A DNA stretch of 64,000 bases. It comes from Allium sativum. Its lineage: Eukaryota > Streptophyta > Magnoliopsida > Asparagales > Amaryllidaceae. Of this stretch, positions 1-10,743 are shown one piece after another. The DNA lies in the NCBI GenBank assembly GCA_030737875.1, contig CM060924.1, forward strand, positions 152,638,197 through 152,702,196. The letters run 5' to 3'. The notes beneath the pieces are model-generated. The model was not told where the DNA came from, ran no database searches, and was given only the letters and a program-made list of their open reading frames with translations. The first letter of the stretch is position 1. Each line of letters opens with the position of its first letter. Both the position numbers and the translations under genes were made by a program.

Positions 1-120
1 TTTGAATATACACATTCTTATTCCAATCTAATTAAAGGTTCATTAAAACTCTAATTCAGTTTTAATCTCTAAAATCATTATTAATGATTACTCAAAGCTA
101 AGAAATTAATCTTGTCTTTA

Positions 121-572
121 ACTGGGTTAAAGAACCAATGTCATTTAAAACACGGTTCACGATAAACCCAAATCACATTCATCAGTCTCTAACCGTAAAT
201 TAGTAAGAGAACAATTCCCTAAGTATTAACCCTAAAGGCCGAAACCAACATCAGATCGATACCCATGAGACCATTCAACTTAACTAACCTCTAGTTAGTT
301 TCTAATTTTCTTAACTCCATTGGGTTTAAGAATGGTATTATTAAAGATACCATTCACGACAAACCCAAAATCACATTCTACTGTTAATTGGGTTAAAGAA
401 TGAATGTCGTTTAAAACACAGTTCACGGTAAACCCAATTCGCATTCCATTTCAACTCCAGTTAAATGTTAATTAATTGGTAATTCTTCTTTAAATCTTAA
501 TAAAAATATTTATTTTTCTCACACTTGGGTTTAAGAACAGTGTTAATGAAGACACCGTTCACGACAACCCAA
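121..572 (-). repeat. P and Q hairpin array in minus LTR
   Basis: Four hairpins of about 50 nt alternate here: P at 525-572, Q at 386-439, P at 320-368 and Q at 121-171. All close with GGGTT paired to AACCC. In the P hairpin at 320-368 the inner stem GAATGGTAT/ATACCATTC is perfectly paired. In the P hairpin at 525-572 it is GAACGGTGT/ACACTGTTC with a single G-U pair, so several pairs change on both sides. The same structures recur in every other copy of this LTR in the window. Function is unknown; a structured region of the retroelement RNA is the simplest reading. Confidence 0.7.
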
Positions 573-2245
573 AATCCAATTTGACATTAAATACAAGGCT
601 CTGAATAGAAAATATATCGGCTTATATTCAATACCAAATTCTGAAACCAACCAATATCGTATTGGAAATAACGATATATATATCTTGCAAACTCCCATAA
701 CGATATTCGTATAATCACAGAATCCAATATCGAAATATTCCGAAGATAATTTCGATTCAAATCCATTCCAATTCATATATTGGAAATTCTGGTTCTTTTA
801 AAACCCATTCTCAATCCATTTTATTTATTTAAAAATATTGGATTTCAAATCTAGTTAATAACTAGTTCATTTTGATAAAAAAATATTTTTATCTTTACAA
901 ACGAGGAATTTTTCATCTCAATTTCTTCTAAATCATTTATTATGATTTTACATAAATTATTAATATTTTTAATAATTTTATCAAGGCCTGTACAGTCGGT
1001 TTCCATATACGGTCATCGAACTACACTTACAGCGACCTTTTCCAAATTAGATTTCGACATAATTCTGAATCCAACCGTTAGATTTCAAATTTCTAATTTT
1101 TCGTTGGAAAGCTCTTTTCGATACGAACCCAACGGTTCCGGTTTTAGGAGAATCCGACGGTCGGATCTCCCGTAACGTCAATTCGAAGTCAATGGTCGAA
1201 ATTCGCGAACTACCGCGGCATGTTCTGTTCAGGCTGTTAAATATATAAAAAATATATATCATATATATTTCATCGATTTCAATTCAAAACGTATTTTATA
1301 AATCGTTTTAATTTTGTTTTCAAAACGGTTTCAACTTCATATTCAATTTTAAATCAAAATTGAATATTTCATATCATTAACATATAAATGATAATATTTT
1401 CAAAATGTTATATTTTGAAATCACTTCATTTTAGATATTCATTATAAAAATGAATAAAATCGATATAAATATCGTTCATGTCAAAATGGCGCAACTCTAA
1501 TCAACCCGGCTTTATATATTTCAATAATTCGTGTCCATTCAAAATCGAACACCAAAATCAGGTTTTAATCCTTTACTGAATATTATTCTAAAATATTCCT
1601 TATTTTTAAAATATTCGTTATTTTAAAATATTCTTCAGTTTTGAATTGGAATCAGACACAGCCAAATACCATATAAAGTGATTTATATGGATTTCATACA
1701 ACACATGTATATAACAGCAGTGACAAATAATCAACCATCATCCAAAGTGCTTTCTACACCGTATAAGCATTAAATATAAATAATTAACGCTTACACAGTC
1801 TGTCAACCAATCAACTGACATACCACTAAACAATCGGGATTAGTGTACGCCAAATATCATCCCAATACCCGTGTGGGGTTTCAACCAATAAATACTGAAT
1901 ATTATTTGTGCAGTTGGACGATATGTAAAATTTATCGTCCCAATCCATATCAGTCAAATGGGTGTACATCAACAAATCATTTTGATTTGTAAATGAATAT
2001 TCATTTTATTCATTTATCTAATTAAAATGATATTTTTATTTTTCTAACACATTTTAGAAAATTTCGGCGGCATAACGGCGCGATACTAGAAACGGGATAA
2101 GGCCTACCCTTGTCCCCGGTCTAGTAATGGCCCACGCCATACCCAAATCAAATTATCTCAATTCGTTCATTTTCCAAACCAAATTCAATCAAATCACTCA
2201 ATCCACAAATCAACCAAACATCCATGGTTTCAAACAAAGGTGTTG

Positions 2246-2261
2246 GGTGCTTTTAAGCACC
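2246..2261 (-). repeat. Conserved 16-nt hairpin (copy A)
   Basis: GGTGCTTTTAAGCACC is a perfect palindrome. Its counterparts are at 8517-8532, 42719-42734, 49784-49799 and 59619-59634, where sequence differs but most pairing is kept. It lies next to the palindrome at 2306-2320. Confidence 0.6.
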
Positions 2262-2708
2262 GTCTGCATCTTAGTATATAATAACTAGAAAATAAAATTT
2301 AGAGTGAGAAGTTCTCACCAATATGCTAAACCAAATGCCTCGACTCTTCTTAGGTAGGAAATCTTCGCCGTTTCTTCAACGAGACCCGTTCACGCGGTAT
2401 ATGTTAAAAATTATATTTTTAACAACGCCACCTCATATATGTAAAAATAAAGTTCCTATTTTTATTTCACTTCTATACTGTAATGATTATATTTTTATTT
2501 CACTTCTCATATATTAAAAATTATATTTTTATTATGCTACATATAAATAAATCATATTTTTATTTTCTCTAACTTATAAAAATTATATTTTTACAATCTC
2601 TACTATATAAAAATCATATTTTTATTACTCTACATACATAAAAATTATATTTTTATTCTCTTTTCATAAATAAAAACGCTTCTTGATAGCTTTGTACAAC
2701 CCAAAAAT

Positions 2709-2731
2709 TATATATATATATATATATATAT
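2709..2731. repeat. (TA)n microsatellite
   Basis: Uninterrupted TA dinucleotide run inside the T-rich, intron-like part of the LTR. Confidence 0.9.
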
Positions 2732-2820
2732 GTATATGTATATTATAAACTATTTAAACAAAAACTGATTTAAATAAACCTAAATTAAATAAAACTAAAT
2801 TTCTAAACAATAAAACTCAC

Positions 2821-3183
2821 TTTTTAGAACGTTGCCATTCCTTTGGAAAGGTTCCATGCCATCGTTCTTTTCCTATAGGGGAGCGGAGCTCGCGCGGCGG
2901 GCTGGCGGTGCTCGGATCGAAGTGGATGGGGGGCTGAGGCCGCGGTGGTGGGCCAGGGGATCGTGGATTTTGGCACGGGGTTTGGGGTTGCGTGCTCCGT
3001 TCCAACGAAGGAAGGGGGAGGAAGGTAGAGGGGAAGGGGCCGGTGGGGGTAGGCCGAGGCAGGCGGCATTGGTGGGAGGCCGTCGCAGGTGGCGGCGTGG
3101 GCGGATGGTGATGGGGGTTCGATCGATTTAGGGATTTTTATTTTTTTTCCTTGTTCGATTTCCCTAACTGACGCGGAAGGGGA
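2821..3183 (-). other. GC-rich exon-like cassette A
   Basis: A GC-rich block of about 360 bp in an otherwise AT-rich LTR. Read on the minus strand it is C-rich, follows a TATA-like box and ends at a splice-donor-like GTGAGT (2815-2820). An open frame (2824-3069, minus, 81 codons, Pro/Ala-rich) ends just before the donor, but the blocks in the other LTR copies encode unrelated peptides, so I do not call a protein gene. It looks like a transcribed leader exon, perhaps a captured fragment of a host first exon. Homology to any host gene is untested. Confidence 0.55.
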
Positions 3184-3191
3184 GATTATAA
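3184..3191 (-). promoter_or_regulatory. TATA-like box of LTR A
   Basis: TTATAATC on the minus strand, about 0.9 kb from the LTR start and just upstream of the GC-rich block. The same arrangement is seen in the other LTR copies. Confidence 0.35.
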
Positions 3192-4103
3192 GGGGCGTTG
3201 ACTTTTCTCTTTTTTCATTTAATGATTTAATCCCATAAAGTTACTTTTAAATTCGAACTCCAAACGAGACCCACTGCCTGTCGTTTCTAGCTAATTACAC
3301 ATATTCCGAACACAATGGGATATGTTTCATAAGCCAATTCAATCGTTTCGATCAGTTTTCATTAAAATTAAAATCTAAATTAATATTACGTTCAAAATTG
3401 ATTTTAACGTACGTTTCAATTTACCTGGGCCACATACGGACTCTAAAAATTTCAGAAAAATTATTTCTAGCTTTGTATTAACGATACGGTCCAAACAAAA
3501 CTAATTTCGTCAAATATGAAGACCGTCTGAAAAATGGTCATTTTCTGGTCGATCCAAATTGACTGAAACTGTTACGACACGTTTAACTTCGCCACGCTCA
3601 CATATAGATTCTGAAAATTATGAATTTTGAAACCTAGCGATAATTTGACATCCCGGATCCAACAAAAGTAGTTTCGTTGAAAACCGAGGTTGTTTGCAAA
3701 ACGGCTATTTTTAAGGGCTATATATATTATTAAAATATATATAAATTCAACAGCGACTTTTCTGAATTTTAAACTGGACGTATCTCATCATTTCTAAAGT
3801 GAAATCTCAGTTCGTTAACTTCGTTAGAAAGATATTCTTAACCAGATTCAAATATTTCTTGTTTCCTTCAATTCTGACTTATATTGAATTCTGTATATTC
3901 AATTGAAATTAGAAATCGAATTTCCGAACTACCGCGCCATTTCAGGCTCGTTATATAATTAAAATAAATTTATTCGCTCTAACTTCGTCGAAAATAAATT
4001 TTCCGTCATTATTATTCAAAATAATTCATTTTAAATATTCAAAATCCGTTAAAATAGCCAAAATAAAAATTATAAATTAGCTCAGATTTTCTGGGTTGTT
4101 ACA

Positions 4104-5533
4104 ATTGGGTTGTACACCCAAGACGATGGAAAAAGTGGCGATCGTCCAGACGTACTTGGAGATCGATGGATATGCGAGGTACAAGGTGCCTCCGGTTTCG
4201 TTCAGACCCAAAATGAACTTGTAAATGGACTGTGTGTCTGACATTGGATTTCATTCTGTGTGATTGATATACATCGGTTGCATGGCGTGAATTGCCTGTG
4301 TGGCATGCTGATATGCAAATGATCAAGGCTTCTGTTGAAAATCAGAGTCTTGTGGTTGATGATCAAAGCACGGCCTTTGTGGCATCGCTTTGTGTAGCGT
4401 TAATTCACGAGGCTCACACCCCGGTGTGAACCAAAAACGGGAGAGGACATCAGGGAGGACATGCGTTTTCTTCTAGCTAGGAGTGGCGTCAGTGCTTGAA
4501 CTGGCTGACGAGTTTGACTCATGTGGATGATGGATTTTGAGGCGCCTCGGTTATATCGGTTTTGGCCAATGCATTCTTATCGGCAGACGGGCCAGACTTA
4601 CGCCCCATAGGGCGGGAAAACGCAGTGTTCAGGCATAATAATCCACATCGGTGGACCGACCCTAACGATCCTAGGGTCGATGCGCTCTGACCCTGAGACA
4701 TGGGCTAGATTGTCTAGAAGCAGGTGAGGACTATCTTTTGCCTCGGTTCACAGATGGAAATCCAATTTCCAATACGACATATTGCGGTTTTATTTGTAGA
4801 GCCTAGTATGGCGATATAGTGGGATAGGGCACTCATGTCGTCTATGATTGATACTTATGATTGAAATTGTTTTGAAACACTTATGCACTAATAATAATAT
4901 CAAATGATTTCGTTTTATACATATCAAGCATTCTTTGGCTATTATAAGGTAACACTCTATCCTCCGGCTTGTGTTGCATTGTGTGATGGGACCTGATTCT
5001 TATAATAGCTTCATTGTTCTTTATTTAGCATTGATATGTTTGTTCTATGCACTGGTAATCTTGGGCGGAAACCCGTTCCGTGTTATACGGCGTGGTCCCT
5101 TGATTTACCTTATTTCTAAAATCAAGTTTTAAATAACTGTTTTAGTTCTCACACTAGTCACGTGACTGACCTGGAGTTTATTATTTTAACCTAAGCACTG
5201 GGTGCCCTTATTTTCCGCACGGGTAGCTAGTAGTTTTGGTTTTGCAGATTTATATTCACAGGATCCTGGTTTATAGATGAAGTGATATTCGGAAAGCTCT
5301 ATATCCGTGTATTTCTTTCAGTTATGTTTTGTATTATTTTTCCGCTGCAGTATTGTATTTAAACCTCTAATAATTATCAACTGTGTAATATTTATTCAAG
5401 ACTCTATTATATTCTTGTACTCTGATGTAAATTGTTGTAATAAACAATGAAAGGTTCTTTTGTTTATGTTCTGATTTGTCTTGTCCTCAAGGCAATACGT
5501 GCTTTCCTTCACGGGAAAGTTCAGATCGTCTCA
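4104..5533 (+). mobile_element. 3' part of left LTR, element 1
   Basis: Collinear with 11157-12573 of the right LTR and ending with the same terminal TCTCA. It contains a polyadenylation-type AATAAA at 5439-5444, about 90 bp before the LTR end, so U5 would be very short. Confidence 0.85.
5439..5444 (+). terminator. Poly(A) signal AATAAA, left LTR of element 1
   Basis: AATAAA in the context TTGTAATAAACAATGAAA, repeated at 12479-12484 in the right LTR. The copies near 46690, 53770 and 63610 carry AATAAG instead. Confidence 0.5.
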
Positions 5534-5535
5534 GT

Positions 5536-5547
5536 TGGTATTAGAGC
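5536..5547 (+). promoter_or_regulatory. Primer binding site (mutated)
   Basis: TGGTATTAGAGC, one mismatch from the plant initiator-Met-tRNA primer site TGGTATCAGAGC, 2 nt after the left LTR. It overlaps a hairpin, GAGCTTTG (5544-5551) pairing with CAAAGCTC (5557-5564). Confidence 0.8.
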
Positions 5548-6582
5548 TTTGGTTTACAAAGCTCGAGAACAAGGCACGTTAGAACCAAGTGAAAGAATTC
5601 ATCAGAGATTGGATTAGTAATATCCAATAAGAATGACTCGTTAGAGATGGGATCAGTAGTATCCTAGAACGAGTGTGAAGAGTGTTGTTATTAAAATAAA
5701 ATTGAAAACAAATTTTGTTTTGAAAATTTAAACCTTATTAAGCGTATTTGAATATTTATTTTAGATTGATTTGGACAATCGAGTATATAAAGATTTTGCA
5801 TATACGTCTGATCCACGTATATTTGATGTTTTAATATACTGGATAGATATAGAATCACACTCTAGTCGCCCGGGGATGATTCTGATGATGTGGCGCCACA
5901 TCATCAGCATCTGTGCTCGAGTTTTGAAAGTGGGATATTATATATTTCCATTGACTGGTGTGAGAACCAAAACTAGATAGGACTAATTCTTGTGAATTTG
6001 CACCAAAAATAGGATTTTTGGCTATGTATTAAAATTATGAGTTTGAAACGTTATTCAACTAATTGATTGCTGATTGCTGATTGTGTTGTGTGTGATTATT
6101 TATTTAAACCAACATGTGAAAGAATGGTTAACATTAGCCAAATTTTATCGAATGTTGAACTGAATTGAAAATTGGTTGCAAATGCATGCATATACATACA
6201 TATACATTGAACAGGTCATAGCAAGGAGGCTAGAGAAGAAGAATAAAATTGTTTGCCCGACAAATAGGTACATGTTTATTGTATTTCTTGGGGTTTTGAT
6301 GATTTTATGAGCCGATTGGCTAGCCGCTTGGCTTTTTCTTTTTCTTTTTGAGATCAGAGGGCCTGTGTGGCGGATTGGTGATTTTCCCGATGCTCCTGGT
6401 GCAGGGGAGGTTATGGCAAAAAAATTTGAAAATTTAGGGTGTTAGCCAAATTTTTGAAAAAGTTGAAAAGTTCTTAGAAACTGAAAAGTTGAAGAACTTA
6501 AGCCATAACGAAAATAATGAAAGTTGAGTTGACTAGTAAACAACTTTCAGCTTCGTTCCTTTTTCGAGGACGAAAATATTTT

Positions 6583-6595
6583 AAGTACGGGAGAC
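6583..6595 (+). promoter_or_regulatory. Polypurine tract, element 1
   Basis: Purine-rich AAGTACGGGAGAC ends directly at the TGTAAC of the right LTR. In element 2 the same site is AAGTGGGGGAGAA, so this one has two pyrimidine interruptions. Confidence 0.75.
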
Positions 6596-6958
6596 TGTAA
6601 CAACCCGGAAAATCTGAGCAAATTTAAAAATTTTATTTTGGCGATTTTAGTGAATTTTGAATATTTAAAATGAATTATTTTAAATAATAACGACGAAAAA
6701 TTTATTTTCTATGAAGTTAGAATGTATAAATTTATTTTAATTATGTAACGAGCCTGAAATGGCGCGGCAGTTCGAAAATTCAATTTCAAATTTCAGATGA
6801 ATATACAGAATTCAATATAAGTCATAATTAGATGAAAAAAGAAATATTTGAATCTGTTAAACAATATCTTTCTAACGAAGTTAAGAAAATGAGATTTCAC
6901 TTTAGAAGTGAAAAGATACATCCAGTTTAAAATTCAGAATAGTCGCTGTGGAATTCAT

Positions 6959-6995
6959 ATATATATACATACATATATATATATATATATATATT
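6959..6995. repeat. Impure (TA)n microsatellite
   Basis: TA-rich run with a few CA interruptions in U3; the equivalent site also carries TA runs at 29822-29860. Confidence 0.85.
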
Positions 6996-7512
6996 AATAT
7001 ATATAAAGGCCTTAAAAATAGCCATTTTGCAAACGGCCTCGGTTTTCGAAGAAACTAGTTTTGTTGGGACCGTATCGTCCCAACATAGCTAGGTTTATTT
7101 TTCTATAATTTTAGAATCAATATGTGAGCGTGGCGCAGTTAAACGTGTTTTGATAGTTTCAGTCAATTTTAATCGACTGGAAAATGGCCATTTTTCAAAT
7201 GGTCTCAGAATTCGATGAAATTAGTTTTGTTAGGACTGTATCGTCAATACGAAGCTAGAAATAATTTTTCAGGAATTTTCAGAGTCAGTGTCTGGCCCCG
7301 GTAATTTGAAATGTACGTTTAAATTGAATATATAAAGATTTACATTTTAATTTGAAGAATAACTAACTGTAACAGTCGAATGGGCATACGAAACATATCC
7401 CATTGTGTTCGGAATGGGGGTAATTAGCTAGGGGCGTCAATCGTTGGGTCTCGATTGGAGATTGAATTAAAAAGTTACTTTTTAGATTTAAAAATAAAAT
7501 TAAATAATTAAA

Positions 7513-7521
7513 TATATAAAA
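7513..7521 (+). promoter_or_regulatory. TATA box of LTR B
   Basis: TATATAAAA about 0.92 kb into the LTR, directly upstream of a C-rich tract and the GC-rich block. Confidence 0.5.
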
Positions 7522-7559
7522 TCCTTTTCCCTTAACCCCCCCTTTCCCTCTTCGGAAGT

Positions 7560-7967
7560 CAAACCCGATCCCGGGACAATATAAAAAAAACGCCTTGATG
7601 TCAGCCCGCCCTTGAAGCCACCTCGCCGCCACCGTTCAACATCGCCCCGCCTCCCGCCGTCGGATCCGCACCCCTCCGGCCTCATCTTGCGCCTCCAAGC
7701 CTCTCTCTTCCACCCCACGCGCGAAGACTCCTCAACCATCGAGGAACCGCTGCGGCCTAGCCGGGAACCCCCCTGCGCCGACGTGACGACCACCGCACAC
7801 CCCCTCCGACCACTGCATACCACCAGCACCCCCCTCTCCGCTTCCATCTCGAGTTTGACACCCCACGGCAGCCCAAGACCACCCCATTCCGCCGCTAAAG
7901 TCCACGCTGGCCTACCATCGACCATCTCAGACTCCGGCGCGACCATTCCCACCCCCGTTTCAGCTCG
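7560..7967 (+). other. GC-rich exon-like cassette B
   Basis: About 400 bp, GC-rich and C-rich in sense, with abrupt edges against AT-rich flanks. An open frame (7612-7971, Pro/Ser-rich) spans it and its TGA stop lies within the donor-like GTGAGT at 7968-7973. By eye its sequence does not match the blocks at 2821-3183 or 41620-41947, although the sequences on either side are homologous. It resembles a first-exon fragment taken from a GC-rich host gene. Coding function is not supported. Confidence 0.55.
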
Positions 7968-8494
7968 GTGAGTTTTTATTTTATTTTTATTTATTTATTT
8001 GAATAAAAATTGGATTTTTATATAAAAGAAAGCAATATAAAATTAGGATTTTTATATGAGCATGTAGCGTATAAACAAAGGATTTTATACAAGTAAAAGA
8101 TTTGATTTTTTATAAACCAAACAGGGTTTGATTTTTACTTATAGAAAAGGTCGAACATTTGAAATAGAAAAGATCGGATTTTTGAATCAGAAAAGATATG
8201 ATTTTTATATGATGTAGCGTACAAAAATGGGATTTTTATAATATGAACTTCGCTATAAAAATGGGATTTTTATAATATGAACTTCGCTATAAAAATGGGA
8301 TTTTTATAATATGAACTTTGAAATAAAGGTGGGATTTTTATGATATGAACTTCAATATAAAAATATGATTTTTAACATATACCGCGTGAAACAGATCTCG
8401 TTGGAAACGCAGCGAAGATTTCCCACATATGAAGAGTCGTGGTGTTTGGTTTTGCTAGTCGGTGAGAACTTCTCACTTTAAATTTTATTTCTAG
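7968..8494 (+). other. Candidate LTR intron
   Basis: Begins GTGAGT right after the GC-rich block and could end at TTTTATTTCTAG (8483-8494). The interior is T-rich with repeated GATTTTTAT motifs. The donor position is kept in four LTR copies: GTGAGT at 2815-2820 (minus) and 7968, GTAAGT at 41948 and 49058. The acceptor is my guess; RNA reads would settle it. Confidence 0.35.
8229..8340 (+). repeat. About 34-bp minisatellite in LTR B
   Basis: Three consecutive near-identical units built on GGGATTTTTATAATATGAAC followed by TTCGCTATAAAAAT, the last one diverged. Other copies have shorter related units at the same place (about 42130-42460, 49250-49500). Confidence 0.8.
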
Positions 8495-8532
8495 TTATAT
8501 ATACTAGGATGCAGATGGTGTTTAGTAGCACC
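8462..8532 (+). repeat. Palindrome and conserved hairpin, LTR B
   Basis: GTGAGAACTTCTCAC (8462-8476) is a perfect palindrome. GGTGTTTAGTAGCACC (8517-8532) keeps its stem with a U-G pair where the copy at 42719 has C-G. Both are found at the same spacing in the other LTR copies. Confidence 0.6.
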
Positions 8533-10091
8533 CGACACCCGTCGTCCACAGACCACGGATGACTTATTTGTTTCTTTGTTGCAGTTGATTGGATTATTCG
8601 TTTGAATTTGGTTGTTTGGGTAAAATGAATTGATTAGATTGGTATGTGTGTGGCGTGGGCCATTATTAGACTGGGGACAAGGCTAGGCCTTATCCCGTTT
8701 CTAGTATCGCGCCGTTATGCCGCCAAAATTTTCTAAAATGTGTCAGAAAAATAAAAATATCATTTTAATTAGAAAAATGAATATTCATTTACAAATCAAA
8801 ACGATTTATTCATGTACACCCATTTGACTGATATGGATTGGGACGATAAATTTTACATATCGCCCAACTGCACAAATAATATTCAGGATTTGTTGGATGA
8901 AACCCCACACGGGTATTGGGATGATATTTGACGTACACTAATCCCGATTGTTTAGTGGTATGTCAGTCGATTGGTTGACAGATTGTGTAAGCGTTAATTA
9001 TTTATATTTAATGCTTATACAGTGTAGAAAGCACTTTAGATGATAGTTGATTAATTATCACTATTGTTATATACATGTGTTTTATGAAATCCATATAAAT
9101 CACTTTATATGGTATTTGGCTGTGTCTGATTCCAATTTAGAACCGAAGAATATTTTAAAGTAATGAATATTTTTAAATAACGAATATTTTTAAAATAATA
9201 TTATGTAAAGAACCAAAATGCGATTTTGATGTCCGATTTTGGATGGAAACGAAATATTGAAATATATATAGCCGGATTAGAGACGCGCCATTTTTACGCG
9301 AACGATATTTATATATCGATTTTATTCATTTTTATAATGAATATCGAAAAGGAAGTGATTTCAAAATATAACGTTTTGAAAAATTATCATTTATATACTA
9401 ATGATATGGAATATTCAAATTTGATTCAAAATTGAATATGAAGTTGAAATCGTTTTTAAAATGAAGTTAAGACGAATTATAAAATACGTTTGAATTGAAA
9501 TCGACGAAATATATATAATATATATATTGTATGTATTTAATGGCCTAAATAGAACGCGCCGCGTCGCGGCAGTTCGCGAATTTCAACCATTGACTTCAAA
9601 TTGACGTTACGGGAGATTCGACCGTCGGATTCTCCTGAAACGGAACCGTCAAGTTCGTATCGAAAAGAGCTTTCCAACGAATATTAGAGATTTGAAATCT
9701 AACGGTTGGATTTGGAATTATGTCCAAATCAAATTTGGAAAAGGTCGTTGTAAGTGCAGTTCGATGACCGTATATGGGAATCGACTGTACGGGCCTTGAT
9801 AAAATTATTAAAAATATTAATAATTTGTGCAAAATCAAAATAAATGATTTGAAAAGAGTTGGGATGAAAAATTCCACATTTGAAAAGATAAAAATATATT
9901 TTTATCGAAATGAACTAGTTATTAACTAGAATTATAATCCAATTATTTATAAATAAAAGGGATTGAGAATGGGTTTTAACGTAACCAGAATTTCCAATAT
10001 ATGAATTGGAATGGATTTGAATCGAAATTATCTTCCGAATATTTCGATATTGGATTCCGTGATTTTACAGATACCGTTATGGAAGTTTGGA

Positions 10092-10096
<5 letters not shown>

Positions 10097-10128
<32 letters not shown>
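10097..10128. repeat. (TA)n microsatellite
   Basis: Pure TA run; the other LTR copies have only a few repeats here, so it is a local expansion. Confidence 0.9.
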
Positions 10129-10129
<1 letters not shown>

Positions 10130-10228
10130 TTATTTCCAATACAATATTGGTTGGTTTTAGAATTTGGTATTGAATATAAGCCGATATTTTTTCTATTCAG
10201 AGCCTTGTATTTAATATCAAATTGGGTT

Positions 10229-10743
10229 TTGGGTTGTCGTGAACGGTGTCTTCATTAACACTGTTCTTAAACTCAAGTGTGAAAAGAATAAATCTTTTTA
10301 TTAAGATTTAAAGAAGAATTACCAACTGATCAACAGTTAATTGGAATTGATAATGGAATGTGAATTGGGTTAATCGTAAACTGTGTTTTAAACGACATTC
10401 GTTCTTTAACCCGATTAACAATGAAATGTGATTTGGAATTTATAAATCTTTTTATTGAGATTTAATGGAAATTTTCCAAAGTAGAGTTTTCCAATATATA
10501 TAAATTGGAATGGAATGGAATTCGATTTGGTAATAATCGAAGTGAGCTTCTGTGGAGGAAGACCGTTACTATATATGGAATTTAAAAGACTTCGCCGTTA
10601 TTCCATTTATATTATTGGTTGGATATGGGAGTTTATACCGATTATAAATGTTGATCTGTTTTTCATGAAGATTGCATAATTAATGGAATAAGATTTGGGT
10701 TTGTCGTGAATGGTATCTTTAATAATACTGTTCTTGAACCCAA
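10229..10743 (+). repeat. P, Q, P hairpin array, LTR B
   Basis: P hairpins at 10229-10276 and 10695-10743, Q hairpin at 10363-10416. The first P has inner stem GAACGGTGT/ACACTGTTC and the second GAATGGTAT/ATACTGTTC, so an A-U pair in one is a G-C pair in the other. They lie in a roughly 480-bp internal duplication, visible from the repeated TTTCCAATATAT and TTGGAATGGA segments. Confidence 0.7.

Larger units (their letters stand above)
1..4103 (-). mobile_element. Giant-family LTR, minus orientation, cut by window edge
   Basis: Reverse-oriented LTR of the same family as 6596-12573. Read on the minus strand it starts TGTAACAACCC at 4103 and runs to the window edge, covering about the first 4.1 kb of a roughly 6 kb LTR. 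In order it holds a TATA-like box (3184-3191), a GC-rich block (2821-3183), a donor-like GTGAGT (2815-2820), T-rich short repeats, the palindrome GTGAGAAGTTCTCAC (2306-2320), a conserved hairpin (2246-2261) and the paired P and Q hairpins (121-572). Its start abuts sequence equivalent to 11157 of the other LTR, so it most likely inserted into the left LTR of the element at 4104-12573. A local inversion is the alternative. The distal end and target duplication lie outside the window. Confidence 0.85.
5534..6595 (+). mobile_element. Internal region of element 1 (non-coding)
   Basis: About 1.06 kb between the LTRs. It is collinear with 46782-47821 of element 2, including the block around 6215-6345 (matching 47450-47575). 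The longest frame (5771-5980, 69 codons) has no recognisable domain and is not kept in element 2. I see only the primer site at the 5' end and the polypurine tract at the 3' end, so this looks like a minimal transcript-packaging module. Confidence 0.8.

Noticed and set aside
5771..5980. 69-codon frame in the interior of element 1
   Set aside because: Not open at the matching place in element 2 (about 47010-47230).
7500..7952. 150-codon minus frame over GC-rich block B, and similar frames over blocks A, C and D
   Set aside because: Long frames on both strands are expected in short GC-rich DNA; peptides are not conserved between LTRs.
10001..10258. Frame starting MNWNGFESKLSSEYFDIGF that recurs in all five giant LTR copies (543-776 minus, 10001, 44153/44202, 51237, 61079)
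   Set aside because: The repetition follows from LTR homology. Between the copies at 51237 and 61079 the six differences I see in the frame are all amino-acid changing, and indels break it in three copies, so no coding constraint.
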